From CAXXOK01 sp963675365 (lineage in GTDB: Bacteria; Bacillota; Clostridia; Christensenellales; Aristaeellaceae), in contig CAXXVA010000003.1 in NCBI GenBank assembly GCA_963675365.2, forward strand, positions 62,001-126,000: a DNA stretch of 64,000 bases. Direction: 5' to 3'. The notes below the pieces were generated by a model. It saw only the letters and a program-made list of their open reading frames with translations, was not told the DNA's origin and made no database searches. Each line of letters starts with the position of its first letter. Position 1 is the first letter of the stretch. Of this stretch, positions 45,375-53,826 are shown one piece after another. Made by a program: the position numbers and the translations under genes.

Positions 45375-45432
45375 TGATAGGACAAGGGCAAAGCCCCTGT
45401 TGGGATCATAGGGGTGAATCCCCAATAATGTT
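45343..45432. repeat. Composite intergenic hairpin element, copy 2
   Basis: Terminator stem at 45,343-45,374 followed by a segment 45,379-45,427 that aligns with 582-630 (copy 1): GACAAGGGC, GCCC-TGT, GGG-TCATAGGGGTGAA, CCCC in the same order. See 497-630. Confidence 0.6.
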
Positions 45433-45433
45433 T

Positions 45434-48028
45434 TTACTTCACGACCAGATGGTCGTCCTCCGCGTCCACGGTGACGACCTGGCCGGGAATCAGCTCGCCC
45501 GCGACCAGCTTGCGGGCCAGCAGGGTTTCGACGTGGCTTTGGATGTAGCGCTTCAGCGGACGCGCGCCGAAAGCGGGCTCGAATGCCGCGTCTACGATGA
45601 AATCCACAGCCTTGCCAGTAAGCTCCATGTGGATGCCCTGGTGCTCGAGGCGGTTTTGCAGGTGTTTGACCTGCAGGCGCACGATCTGGCTGATCTCCCT
45701 GCGCTCCAAGGGCTTGTAGAATACGATGTCGTCAATACGGTTTAAAAACTCGGGCCGGAAGGACTGCTTGAGCATTTTCAGCACGCCGTCGCGGGCTTCC
45801 TGGGTGATTTCGCCGTCCTTAAGGCCGTCGAGCAGCAGCCCGGAGCCCAGGTTGGAGGTCATGATGATGATGGTGTTTTTAAAGTCCACCGTGCGGCCCT
45901 GGCTGTCGGTAATCCGGCCGTCATCCAATACCTGCAGGAGGATATTGAACACCTCGGGGTGCGCCTTTTCGATTTCGTCCAGAAGCACCACGGAATAGGG
46001 CTTGCGGCGCACGGCCTCGGAGAGCTGGCCGCCCTCGTCGTACCCCACATATCCCGGAGGCGCGCCGATCAGACGGCTGACGGAAAACTTCTCCATATAT
46101 TCCGACATATCAATGCGCACCATATTCTTTTCGTCGTCAAACAGGCTCTGCGCGAGCGCCTTGGCGAGCTCGGTTTTACCCACGCCCGTGGGGCCCAGGA
46201 ACAGGAACGAGCCGATGGGCCGGTTCTCGTCGGCGATGCCCGCGCGGCTGCGCAGAATGGCCTCGGATACGGTCTGCACGGCCTCGTCCTGGCCGACGAC
46301 GCGCTTGTGCAGTTCCTCGGGGAGCTTCAGCAGCTTTTCGCGGTCGGTTTCCTTCATGCGGGTCACGGGGATGCCCGTCCAGCGGCTGACGATGCGGCTG
46401 ATCTCGTCCTCCGTTACCTTATCGCGCAGAAGGCTGTCTTCCCCGCGATCCTTCTCGGCGATCTGCTCCTGTTCTTTCAATTGGGTCTGCAATTGCGGCA
46501 GCTTGCCGTACTGGAGCTCCGCGGCCTTGTTCAGGTCGTATTCGCGCTGCGCTTTCTGGATCTCGGCGTTCATCGCTTCGATCTCCTCGCGCAGTTTCTG
46601 CACCTTCTGGATATCGGCTTTCTCGTTCTCCCAGCGCGCCTTCATGGCGGAGAACTGGTCGCGCAGATCGGAAAGCTCAGCGTCCAGCAGGTCGGCGCGC
46701 ACCCGGCTTGCGTCGTCCTTTTCCTTTTTCAGGCTGGTGAGTTCGATCTCCAGTTGCATGATGCGGCGCTGCTTTTCATCCAGTTCCGCGGGCAGGCTGT
46801 CGATCTCGGTGCGGATCATGGCGCAGGCCTCGTCCACCAGGTCGATGGCCTTGTCCGGCAGAAAACGGTCGGAGATATAGCGGGACGAAAGCTTCGCCGC
46901 CGCCACCAGCGCCGCGTCGGTAATCTGTACGCCGTGGAACACCTCGTAACGCTCCTTAAGTCCGCGCAGGATGGAGATGGTATCCTCCACCGTCGGCTCC
47001 AGGATCATCACGGGCTGGAAACGGCGCTCCAGCGCCGCGTCCTTTTCGATGTACTTGCGGTACTCGTCCAGGGTCGTCGCGCCGATCAGGTGCAGTTCGC
47101 CGCGCGCGAGCATGGGCTTTAGGAGGTTGCCCGCGTCCATGCTGCCCTCGGTGCGCCCCGCGCCCACGATGTTGTGCAGTTCGTCGATGAACAGAAGGAT
47201 GCGGCCCTCGGACTTTTTAATCTCGCCGAGCACGGCCTTCAGGCGCTCTTCAAACTCGCCGCGGTACTTGGCGCCGGCGATAAGCGCGCCCATGTCCAGC
47301 GCGAACACCTTGCGGTCGCGCAGGCTTTCGGGCACGTCGCCGCGCACGATGCGGATGGCGAGGCCTTCGGCGATAGCGGTTTTGCCGACGCCCGGTTCGC
47401 CGATGAGCACGGGGTTGTTTTTAGTTTTGCGCGTTAAAATGCGGATGACGCTACGGATTTCGTTATCACGCCCAATCACGGGATCGAGCTTTTGGTTGCG
47501 CGCGAGCTCCACTAGGTCCTGGCCGTACTTGGCCAGCACGTCGTAGGTGTCCTCGGGCGAATCGCTGGTCACGCGCGTGTTGCCGCGCACGGTTTGCAGC
47601 GCGGCGAGAAATGCGTGCTCGTCGATCCCCGTATCCCGCCAGAGCTGTTTCATGGCGGGGGAGGGCTTTTTGAGCAGCCCCAGGAAAAGGTGCTCTACGC
47701 TGATGAACTCGTCCTTCATCTGCTTTGCGGTATCCTGCGCGGCGTTCAGGGCGCGGTCCAGATCGTTATGGATATAGATTTTATCCATCTCGCGTCCGGA
47801 ACCGATGACCTTCGGGATTTTGTCAATCAGCGTAGAAATCCGCGCCTGCAATTCGCCCGCGTCCTTGCCCATCTTGAGCAAAAGCTGCGGGATCAGCCCC
47901 TGGTTATCCTTGAGCAGCGACGCCGCCAGATGCTCCTGGTTGACCTCCTGGTTTTGATATTCGATGGATATTTGCTGCGCGTCGCTTAACGCCGTGCGGC
48001 TCTTTTCCGTAAATTGCTGTAAATTCAT
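45434..48028 (-). CDS. clpB: Chaperone disaggregase ClpB
   Basis: An 864-residue Hsp100 protein. The N-domain repeats (residues 1-145) begin MNLQQFTEKSRTALSDAQQ. The first AAA+ domain has GEPGVGKTAIAEGLA, DELHNIVGAGRTEG and the ClpB-specific coiled-coil M-domain (about residues 400-525, rich in Glu/Lys/Gln). The second AAA+ domain has LGPTGVGKTELAKALA and DEIEKAHPEVFNILLQ. No ClpP-binding IGF loop is expected. It works with DnaK to dissolve aggregates. A CtsR operator lies in its leader. Confidence 0.97.
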   Translation of the reverse strand: MNLQQFTEKSRTALSDAQQISIEYQNQEVNQEHLAASLLKDNQGLIPQLLLKMGKDAGELQARISTLIDKIPKVIGSGREMDKIYIHNDLDRALNAAQDTAKQMKDEFISVEHLFLGLLKKPSPAMKQLWRDTGIDEHAFLAALQTVRGNTRVTSDSPEDTYDVLAKYGQDLVELARNQKLDPVIGRDNEIRSVIRILTRKTKNNPVLIGEPGVGKTAIAEGLAIRIVRGDVPESLRDRKVFALDMGALIAGAKYRGEFEERLKAVLGEIKKSEGRILLFIDELHNIVGAGRTEGSMDAGNLLKPMLARGELHLIGATTLDEYRKYIEKDAALERRFQPVMILEPTVEDTISILRGLKERYEVFHGVQITDAALVAAAKLSSRYISDRFLPDKAIDLVDEACAMIRTEIDSLPAELDEKQRRIMQLEIELTSLKKEKDDASRVRADLLDAELSDLRDQFSAMKARWENEKADIQKVQKLREEIEAMNAEIQKAQREYDLNKAAELQYGKLPQLQTQLKEQEQIAEKDRGEDSLLRDKVTEDEISRIVSRWTGIPVTRMKETDREKLLKLPEELHKRVVGQDEAVQTVSEAILRSRAGIADENRPIGSFLFLGPTGVGKTELAKALAQSLFDDEKNMVRIDMSEYMEKFSVSRLIGAPPGYVGYDEGGQLSEAVRRKPYSVVLLDEIEKAHPEVFNILLQVLDDGRITDSQGRTVDFKNTIIIMTSNLGSGLLLDGLKDGEITQEARDGVLKMLKQSFRPEFLNRIDDIVFYKPLERREISQIVRLQVKHLQNRLEHQGIHMELTGKAVDFIVDAAFEPAFGARPLKRYIQSHVETLLARKLVAGELIPGQVVTVDAEDDHLVVK

Positions 48029-48066
48029 ACGCTCTCCTCCTCACAAAAAGGCCAAAACAAACTTAG

Positions 48067-48083
48067 TTTGACTATCTTTGACC
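48067..48083 (-). promoter_or_regulatory. CtsR heat-shock operator
   Basis: On the minus strand GGTCAAAGATAGTCAAA, an exact match to the CtsR heptad repeat (GGTCAAA-3-AGTCAAA form). It lies between the clpB promoter and start codon. CtsR is known to repress clp genes in low- and mid-GC Firmicutes. Confidence 0.85.
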
Positions 48084-48093
48084 TTCACTATAA

Positions 48094-48121
48094 AGTATAC
48101 TCACTTTCTGCATATTGTCAA
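48094..48121 (-). promoter_or_regulatory. Promoter of clpB
   Basis: Minus strand TTGACA (48,116-48,121), 16-bp spacer, TATACT (48,094-48,099). The CtsR box lies about 11 bases downstream of the -10 box. Confidence 0.75.
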
Positions 48122-48171
48122 GCGTTTATGAAAGAGAAACGAAAATTTTCCTTCTGAATTTTCGGAAATGA

Positions 48172-48627
48172 TCAGGGCAGAATTTCAACGCTTTCGATCC
48201 GCGACCGGCAGGGGAACAGAACGTCCATATCGGCTTCGTTCAGCGCGACGCAGCCTTCCGTCCAGTCGCTGTCTGCGCCGCCCTCATGGATGTAGATTTC
48301 GCCGCCCAGCGCCGTGCCCCAGGGCGGCCTGCGGCGCTGCTGCTGAGCAAGGGAGATGGCCTGAAAGGTATCCGTGCCGATCACGCCCCGGGCAAGCGCC
48401 GTGTGCGCGTCGTCGGTGTTCGGATAGCTAATCCCAAGGCTCCGGCCGTACTTGCCATCGGGTTTAACCAGACAGACGGTATAAACGCCCTCGGGCGTTT
48501 TTCCGTCGCCCTGCCGCGTTTTTGCGCCGATGGGATCGCGCCCAAGCGCGACCGGCGCGCGAAGGATAACCTGATCGCCGTCAAGCGCATACAGCCTGCG
48601 TTCGTTTTTGTATATGATCACGCGCAT
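48172..48627 (-). CDS. L,D-transpeptidase (YkuD domain)
   Basis: A 151-residue protein that is essentially one YkuD domain. The start MRVIIYKNERRLYALDGDQV is the usual first strand pair, and the catalytic motif is H114 in IYIHEGG followed by C126 in DWTEGCVALN. The family forms 3-3 cross-links in peptidoglycan or attaches proteins to it. There is no visible signal peptide or anchor, which is odd for a wall enzyme; it may use a non-classical route or act on a cytoplasmic substrate. GGAGGG precedes the ATG. Confidence 0.85.
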   Translation of the reverse strand: MRVIIYKNERRLYALDGDQVILRAPVALGRDPIGAKTRQGDGKTPEGVYTVCLVKPDGKYGRSLGISYPNTDDAHTALARGVIGTDTFQAISLAQQQRRRPPWGTALGGEIYIHEGGADSDWTEGCVALNEADMDVLFPCRSRIESVEILP

Positions 48628-48781
48628 TGCATACCCTCCACCGCGCCTGAATGCGCGGAAAACTTAGCAATTGCAACATTCTGCGGAGAAAACACAAAAC
48701 CCTTGCGCGCATAATATTCATGTGCCATAATATGATAAGGATTCAAATGAGTATTCATTCGTGATTAGAAAGGATTTTAAC

Positions 48782-50260
48782 ATGAGTCAGGAGCAGAACG
48801 GACAGGAAAAGAAAATCAAGCAATACCAGATCATCATCATTATCGTTGCGGTATTGATTATACTGGGTGTTGCGGCGTTCTTTATCATTCGCGGAACGCA
48901 AAAAGAAGAAACCATCCCCACGGTGCAGACCGTGGAAACCGGCGATACGGCCGAGGTAACCGACGCGGTGTCCGAGACGGAATTCCAGGTCGGCCTGGAC
49001 GACGTGGTCGCGACGGTTGACGGCGAGGACGTTACCGGCGCCGAAGTGATGACGAGCTACGAGCACGTTGTGAACTATTACGGCGAGCCCGACACCGACA
49101 GCGTTGAGCTGTATTACGCGGTCGCCATGGAAGAAGCCGTTTCCCTCAAGCTGATCAAATCAACGGCCGCGAAGCTCGGCGTTGACCAGTTCACCCAGGA
49201 GGAGCTCGACGCGCTGTATGAAACTTCCGACAGTGAATGGCAGTACGCGCTGGACAACTACGTGTCCTACAACTACGCGCTGACCGATGAAAGCACCCAG
49301 GAGGAAAAGGACGCCGCTTATGCCGACGCCGCGGATTACTACGCCTTGATGGGCTATTCCCAGGAGATCCTGCGCGAAAGCTATGTTGACAATGAAATCT
49401 TTGAGCGCGTGAAGGACGAACTGTGCAAGGACGTCGCCGTGACCGACGATGAAGTGCAGGCCTACTACGACGACGCCGTTGCGGCGGACAAGGATATTTA
49501 CGAGTTCGACGTGGACGCTTACGAAAACCAGATGCTCATGTACCAGTACGGCTACGCGGACCAGGAGCCCTGGTACCGCCCCGAAGGCTACCGCTATATC
49601 AAGCATATCCTGCTCGCGGTCGACGATACGCTGATGGCGGATTACACCGACCTGGTGGCCCGTTATGAAGAGCAGATGGATGCTGCGGACGAAACGGCCG
49701 ATACGGCCGATACGGCAGACGCCACGGCGGCCGAAGACACCACCGCCGAAGCGGAAGCGACCGAAGCGCCCGTGACCGCTGAGGACATCGACGCCGCCAA
49801 GGCCGCCATCATTGCGTCCGTGCAGACGACGATCGACGAGATCAATCAGAAGATTGCCGACGGCGTATCGTTTGACGATCTGATGGCCGAATACGGCACC
49901 GATCCCGGCATGACCAGTGGCGACTATCCCGATGGGTATGAAGTCTCCACGGTGTCTTACAGCTTTGTGCCGGAGTTCATCTCGGCGGCGTTCTCCGTGG
50001 ACGCGATCGGCGATATCTCCGAGCCGGTTGTCAGCGACTATGGCGTACATATCGTGCAGTACGCGGGCGACGCGCCTGCCGGCCCCATCGAGCTGACGGA
50101 CGACCTGAAAGCGGTTATCTACCAGAACCTTTACGACGACAAGTGCAACGCGGTCCTCAACGACTGGTACGATTCCGCCGATATCCAGTACACCGGCATT
50201 ATCCGTTCCGTCGAGCAGATTCAGGACGCGGAAGCGGAAGCCGCAGATACAGCCGAATAA
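48782..50260 (+). CDS. Membrane-anchored parvulin-type peptidyl-prolyl isomerase (SurA/PrsA-like)
   Basis: A 492-residue protein: short cytoplasmic tail, anchor (IIIIIVAVLIILGVAAFFII), a SurA_N-like helical region around 70-250, then a PpiC rotamase domain. The rotamase domain is split: KHILLA near residue 272 belongs to its first strand, and after a low-complexity Ala/Thr/Glu/Asp insertion (about 298-335, TADTADTADATAAE) the domain resumes with DGVSFDDLMAEYGTDPG and ends with GDISEPVVSDYGVHIVQYAG. It should fold exported proteins. It lacks a lipobox. Start at 48,782 with GAAAGGA upstream; a strong terminator follows. Confidence 0.88.
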   Translation: MSQEQNGQEKKIKQYQIIIIIVAVLIILGVAAFFIIRGTQKEETIPTVQTVETGDTAEVTDAVSETEFQVGLDDVVATVDGEDVTGAEVMTSYEHVVNYYGEPDTDSVELYYAVAMEEAVSLKLIKSTAAKLGVDQFTQEELDALYETSDSEWQYALDNYVSYNYALTDESTQEEKDAAYADAADYYALMGYSQEILRESYVDNEIFERVKDELCKDVAVTDDEVQAYYDDAVAADKDIYEFDVDAYENQMLMYQYGYADQEPWYRPEGYRYIKHILLAVDDTLMADYTDLVARYEEQMDAADETADTADTADATAAEDTTAEAEATEAPVTAEDIDAAKAAIIASVQTTIDEINQKIADGVSFDDLMAEYGTDPGMTSGDYPDGYEVSTVSYSFVPEFISAAFSVDAIGDISEPVVSDYGVHIVQYAGDAPAGPIELTDDLKAVIYQNLYDDKCNAVLNDWYDSADIQYTGIIRSVEQIQDAEAEAADTAE

Positions 50261-50273
50261 CAAACCCGATTGG

Positions 50274-50305
50274 AAAAGAGCGGCCTTCGGGCCGCTCTTT
50301 TTTTT
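50274..50305 (+). terminator. Intrinsic terminator after the parvulin gene
   Basis: AAAAGAGCGGCC, loop TTCG (UUCG tetraloop), GGCCGCTCTTTT, then more T. Perfect 12-bp stem. Confidence 0.9.
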
Positions 50306-50499
50306 GTGTTCGGCATTCGATTTGTCAATGCGCTGCTCCATGCTTACGGTTGGGCGGTAAGTTCATTTCGCCGGAACAAACCCTCTGTATCCGGATGTCA
50401 TTGGCTCTCTGGATGGCCGGCGGATTGTACCGTTGCCCGGCGCATCGCCTGCGATTCCTGCTCCCGCATCTTTTATTTGTTCCGGCTGTGAATGGATAG

Positions 50500-50528
50500 T
50501 TGACTAAGTCCACTAAAATGGATATACT
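50500..50528 (+). promoter_or_regulatory. Promoter of the MarR-GNAT gene
   Basis: TTGACT (50,500-50,505), 17-bp spacer, TATACT (50,523-50,528). The near-dyad TTGACTAAGTCCA over the -35 box might be the MarR operator. The rest of the gap 50,306-50,576 has no gene I can support. Confidence 0.6.
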
Positions 50529-50576
50529 GCAAGCAACAAACGTATTCGCGTGATAAAGATCGGGAGGAGAACCGGG

Positions 50577-51494
50577 ATGACGAACGAGGATATCGTAAAC
50601 GGCGTGCGGCAGTTCAACCGCTTCTATACCGGCGTGCTGGGGCTGCTGGACAGGACGATCCTCGATTCGGGTTTCTCGCTGTCGGAAGCCCGTGTGCTCT
50701 ATGAATTGAGCGAGAACGGACCGTGCATGGCCAAAGCGCTGATGGACGGTCTGGGGATCGATAAGAGCTACCTGAGCAGGATGCTCGGGAGATTTGCGAA
50801 GCTGGGCCTAGTGCGTAAACGGCCGTCTCCAAGCGACGGCAGGGCAAGCGAGCTTGTACTGACGGAAACCGGAGCCGCAGCTATGCGGGAACTAAACGCA
50901 CGCTCCGACAGGCAGATCGGTAAGCTTTTATACGCGCTGACAAGCGCGCAGCAAGCGGAGCTCCGCGCGGCGATGGAGGCCATCCAAACCCGGCTTATGC
51001 AGGCAAAAGCGTTTACGATCCGCTCGTTTACCAACGCGGATATCCCGTTTGTGATCGGGGATCAGATCAAGCTGTATGCAGCGGAATACGGCTTCACATC
51101 GGAGGCTTGGAAAGCTTATGTCGCAGACGGCGTAAATCGCCTTGTGGAGCGCTTCGACAGCGCGAAGGACTGTATGCTGATCCTGGAATATAACGGGGTA
51201 CCCGCCGGGTGTATCGCGATTACCCATGCGGAGGGGCAAACGGCACAGCTGCGGTTTTTCTTTCTCGGCGATGCCGCGCGGGGGAAGGGGCTCGGCGGCA
51301 GGCTGATGGAGCTTGCGGTCGCGTTTTGCCGGGAGAAGGAATACAAGCGCATCTTCTTGTGGACCTTCAGCAAGCTGTATGCGGCGAGGCATTTGTATCA
51401 AAAGCACGGATTTTATATCACACAGACGCGGGAAAGCGGCGACTGGGGCCAGACGGTGCTGGAAGAGCGCTGGGAATTGTCTCTGGAAGCATAA
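50577..51494 (+). CDS. MarR-family regulator fused to a GNAT acetyltransferase
   Basis: A 305-residue protein with two domains. Residues 1-140 are a MarR winged helix (LSEARVLYELSENGPCMAKALMDGLGIDKSYLSRMLGRFAKLGLV, RKRPSPSDGRASELVLTETG). Residues 145-300 are a GNAT domain (TIRSFTNADIPFVIGDQIKLYAAEYGF, acetyl-CoA loop GDAARGKGLGGRLMELAVAFC, and the end YQKHGFYITQTRE). The combination is a known bifunctional architecture; presumably a ligand sensed by the MarR part is also acetylated or modified by the GNAT part, as in antibiotic resistance, but neither substrate is known here. The start at 50,577 has GGGAGGAG upstream. Confidence 0.9.
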   Translation: MTNEDIVNGVRQFNRFYTGVLGLLDRTILDSGFSLSEARVLYELSENGPCMAKALMDGLGIDKSYLSRMLGRFAKLGLVRKRPSPSDGRASELVLTETGAAAMRELNARSDRQIGKLLYALTSAQQAELRAAMEAIQTRLMQAKAFTIRSFTNADIPFVIGDQIKLYAAEYGFTSEAWKAYVADGVNRLVERFDSAKDCMLILEYNGVPAGCIAITHAEGQTAQLRFFFLGDAARGKGLGGRLMELAVAFCREKEYKRIFLWTFSKLYAARHLYQKHGFYITQTRESGDWGQTVLEERWELSLEA

Positions 51495-51507
51495 TAATCC
51501 ATATAAA

Positions 51508-51535
51508 CACCCCGTGCCGTTTCCGGCACGGGGTG
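51508..51535. terminator. Hairpin between convergent MarR-GNAT and rpmE genes
   Basis: CACCCCGTGCCG, loop TTTC, CGGCACGGGGTG: perfect 12-bp stem. Only the minus strand has a T-rich tail (TGTTTATAT), so it mainly serves rpmE. Confidence 0.7.
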
Positions 51536-51546
51536 ATGGATGCGTA

Positions 51547-51747
51547 TTACTTCACGCCGTAGCGCTTCTTGAACCTGTCCACGCGCCCGCCGCTGTCGAC
51601 CAGCTTCTGCTTGCCGGTGTAGAAGGGATGGCACTTGGAGCAGATTTCCACTTTCAGCTCCGGGCTGGTGGAACCGGTCTCAAACGTCTCACCGCATACG
51701 CAACGGACGGTTGCCCTGTAATACTTGGGATGGATATTTTCTTTCAC
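51547..51747 (-). CDS. rpmE: 50S ribosomal protein L31, zinc-binding (C+) type
   Basis: A 66-residue ribosomal protein with KENIHPKYYRATVRCVCGE at the start and CSKCHPFYTGKQKLVDSGGRVDRF in the middle. The four cysteines C16, C18, C36 and C39 make it the zinc-containing form that is replaced by a C- form under zinc limitation in other bacteria. The start is GTG with GAGAGGTG upstream. No C- form is in the window. Confidence 0.95.
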   Translation of the reverse strand: MKENIHPKYYRATVRCVCGETFETGSTSPELKVEICSKCHPFYTGKQKLVDSGGRVDRFKKRYGVK

Positions 51748-51908
51748 TGCATTTCACCTCTCAGCGTATGACGGATTGATTGGTTTCAATGAAACCGCAA
51801 AAAATATATTAGCACAGACCGCGGACGAATGCAAGCGATAAATGCATTGTCCGCAAACAATTCTTCCCTTCCGGCAGAGAAAGCACATGAACTTTTTCTG
51901 GGAATACC

Positions 51909-51937
51909 TAGACAATCAAACAGCCATTTGATATAAT
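51909..51937 (+). promoter_or_regulatory. Promoter of the tRNA-Thr/tRNA-Pro transcript
   Basis: TAGACA (51,909-51,914), 17-bp spacer, TATAAT (51,932-51,937), 13 bases before the tRNA-Thr 5' end. Confidence 0.7.
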
Positions 51938-51950
51938 GTCATTCGCTGAC

Positions 51951-52026
51951 GCCAATATAGCTCAGTTGGTAGAGCAGCGGTTTCGTAAACCGCAGGTCAA
52001 GGGTTCGAGTCCCTTTATTGGCTCCA
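51951..52026 (+). tRNA. tRNA-Thr (anticodon CGT)
   Basis: A full cloverleaf: acceptor GCCAATA paired with TATTGGC, D arm GCTC...GAGC, anticodon arm GCGGT-TTCGTAA-ACCGC, T arm AAGGG-TTCGAGT-CCCTT, and encoded CCA end. The anticodon CGT reads ACG threonine codons. Confidence 0.95.
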
Positions 52027-52030
52027 TTGC

Positions 52031-52107
52031 CGAGGTGTAGCGCAGCTTGGTAGCGCGTTTGGTTCGGGACCAAAAGGTCGCAGGTTCAAATCCTGTCACC
52101 TCGACCA
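52031..52107 (+). tRNA. tRNA-Pro (anticodon CGG), island integration site
   Basis: Acceptor CGAGGTG paired with CACCTCG, D arm GCGC...GCGC, anticodon arm TTTGG-TTCGGGA-CCAAA, T arm CAGG-TTCAAAT-CCTG, encoded CCA. The anticodon CGG reads proline CCG, and G37 fits proline tRNA. Its 3' end (from 52,088) is repeated with two changes at 59,908-59,928, so this is the attL side of a genomic island. Confidence 0.93.
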
Positions 52108-52108
52108 G
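52088..52108 (+). repeat. attL-like core (tRNA-Pro 3' end)
   Basis: A 21-base stretch from the T arm to the CCA of tRNA-Pro. It agrees with 59,908-59,928 at 19 of 21 positions, the two differences being C to T. The two copies bracket the 7.8-kb AT-richer segment that starts with a tyrosine recombinase. Confidence 0.75.
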
Positions 52109-52111
52109 AGA

Positions 52112-52150
52112 AAACCCTTGTAATATAAGTATTGCAGGGGTTTCTTTTTG
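52112..52150 (+). terminator. Terminator of the tRNA transcript
   Basis: AAACCCTTGTAATA, loop TAAG, TATTGCAGGGGTTT with two G-U pairs, then CTTTTTG. Confidence 0.75.
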
Positions 52151-52214
52151 TAGCGATATGATGAATTTATACAGTTTTCTATACAGTATGCTGTCAAAAT
52201 CAACTGCTTTTATT

Positions 52215-52952
52215 CTACTTTGAACGTATAAAAGCATCCATTCGTTGTGTTGTTTCCCTTTCCAGCAGATCTGATTTATGCCCATAAATGTCCATTGTTG
52301 TGCTGATTTTTGAGTGGCCAAGCATCAATTGTTTTTCCTTCATGCTTGCACCGTTTTCGCGGACATATAAGCCACATGAATGTCTTAGATCATGAAAGCG
52401 AACGTTATCAAAACCCAAGCTGCGAACTATCTTTTTAAAAGGTCCAAAAATGGTATTCGGCGTAAGATGTTTTCCGTTCTCATGGGTAAAGACGAGGTTC
52501 ATGGGGTTACTAAAATCCTTACCTAGAGCTATCTTCCATTGTGCTAGAGTTGCCTTGACATGACGCAACATATCAATGACAACGGGTGCAGGCGGAAATG
52601 TACGGCGGCTTTTATCATCGTTTTTCAGACTGACAAGATTATATCCTCCGCCTTTTACCCTCTCACGCTGCAACTGCTTTTTGACGGTGATCGTGCCCAG
52701 GTTGCAATCTACACAATCCCAGGTCAAGCCCAGCAATTCACCTTGCCGTAGACCGCCGAAAATATCGACGAAAAACACAGCTTCATACTTATGCCCTTTG
52801 ATTGCGTCTAGGATGCGACCAACATCATCATTACTGATAGCTTGCATTTCCTTTCTTTCAATACGCGGTAATGTAACGCCGAGAAGGGGACTGCGTTGTA
52901 TATAACCAAGCAGAACCGCCTTTGCCATTATGGAATGAAGCAAACCATACAT
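52215..52952 (-). pseudogene. Tyrosine recombinase (phage-type integrase), 5'-truncated
   Basis: 245 residues of an integrase normally near 380-400. The catalytic half is intact: first Arg in FGGLRQGELLGLTW, Lys-bearing beta-hairpin, HxxR in FHDLRHSCGLYV, and the second His and nucleophile Tyr in MLGHSKISTTMDIYGH. The front (SAM-like and arm-binding domains) is missing: going upstream, the frame hits a stop codon seven codons before the MYGLLHSIMAKAV block, where intact relatives continue. The gene points toward the tRNA-Pro 3' end only 107 bases away, the usual placement for a tRNA-targeting integrase. Probably inactive; a shorter functional form cannot be excluded. Confidence 0.85.
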
Positions 52953-53001
52953 TTTTTGTTTGCGTCTTTTTTATCGTCATGGAAAGTGAATACGAATCAT
53001 G

Positions 53002-53820
53002 CTACTGCTGTGCGCCGCGTAACCGGAGCGCGGAATGCAGTTTTTTCAAGATCATCACAATCAACAGCACCGAAACCGAAATCAGCGCCGTGAAGCCACC
53101 TGGCGCGACATTCAGATAAAAGGAGATAAACAAGCCAAGTATAATATCGATCACACTGAAGATAATCGAGAATACCAGCGTTGTCTTAAATCCCTTTTCC
53201 AGTTGCAGCGCCGTAGCAACAGGCAGCGCGATCATCGAACTGAGCACAAGCACCCCGACGATGCGGATGGACACGGATATGGCGGAGGCTACAAGCACCG
53301 AGAAAACATAATTGATCAGTTTTACCCGTACGCCGGCTATCTTGGCAGCTTCCTCGTCATAGGCGATATAAAGCATTTGGTTGTACAGGAGCACCAATGC
53401 AAGAACAGAAACGATGCTGAGGATGAGAACCAAAGTCATGTCGGTTTGGGTGACCGTTAAGATGCTGCCAAACATGAAGGAATCCGCATTGGCGTGAAGC
53501 CGTCCGGAACTGATCAATGTAATCGCGGTTCCAACACTCATCGCAAGCACAATGGTCAGAATTAAATCTGTATGTTTTTTGAAATAATTCCGCAGAAATT
53601 CGATCAACGCACCTGAGAAGGAGGTAAACAAGAACGCTCCTAAGATCGGGTTTTTGTCCAATAAAAGCCCAAGCGTAATACCCGCCAATGAAGCATGCGA
53701 AAGTGTATCGCCGATCATCGAATACCGCCTTAATACCAGAAATACACCAATGCAGGGGCACAATATTGATATGAATACGGAAACGAACAGAGCGTTTTGC
53801 ATAAAGCTATAACTGAGCAT
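53002..53820 (-). CDS. znuB: Metal (zinc) ABC transporter permease, ZnuB-like
   Basis: A 272-residue membrane protein of the ABC-3 family with seven or eight membrane segments. Family marks: FLVLRRYSMIGDTLSHASLAGITLG near residue 30, where the SH residues are conserved in metal permeases, and VGVLVLSSMIALPVATALQLEKGF near 215. It ends in a short basic tail. It lies six bases after znuC on the same strand. With ZnuC and ZnuA it forms a high-affinity importer for zinc or possibly manganese; the zinc reading rests on the ZnuA sequence and the other genes of the island. Confidence 0.93.
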   Translation of the reverse strand: MLSYSFMQNALFVSVFISILCPCIGVFLVLRRYSMIGDTLSHASLAGITLGLLLDKNPILGAFLFTSFSGALIEFLRNYFKKHTDLILTIVLAMSVGTAITLISSGRLHANADSFMFGSILTVTQTDMTLVLILSIVSVLALVLLYNQMLYIAYDEEAAKIAGVRVKLINYVFSVLVASAISVSIRIVGVLVLSSMIALPVATALQLEKGFKTTLVFSIIFSVIDIILGLFISFYLNVAPGGFTALISVSVLLIVMILKKLHSALRLRGAQQ

Positions 53821-53826
53821 CGCTTG

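Noticed and set aside
49674..49780. Tandem GATACGGCC-like repeats as a possible CRISPR or VNTR array
   Set aside because: They are codon-level repeats inside the parvulin gene, in frame, without spacers. No CRISPR array was seen anywhere in the window.
51962..52321. A 119-residue minus-strand frame over both tRNAs
   Set aside because: It reads the antisense of tRNA-Thr and tRNA-Pro (the familiar VTGFEPATFWSRTKRATKLRYT string) and has no other support.
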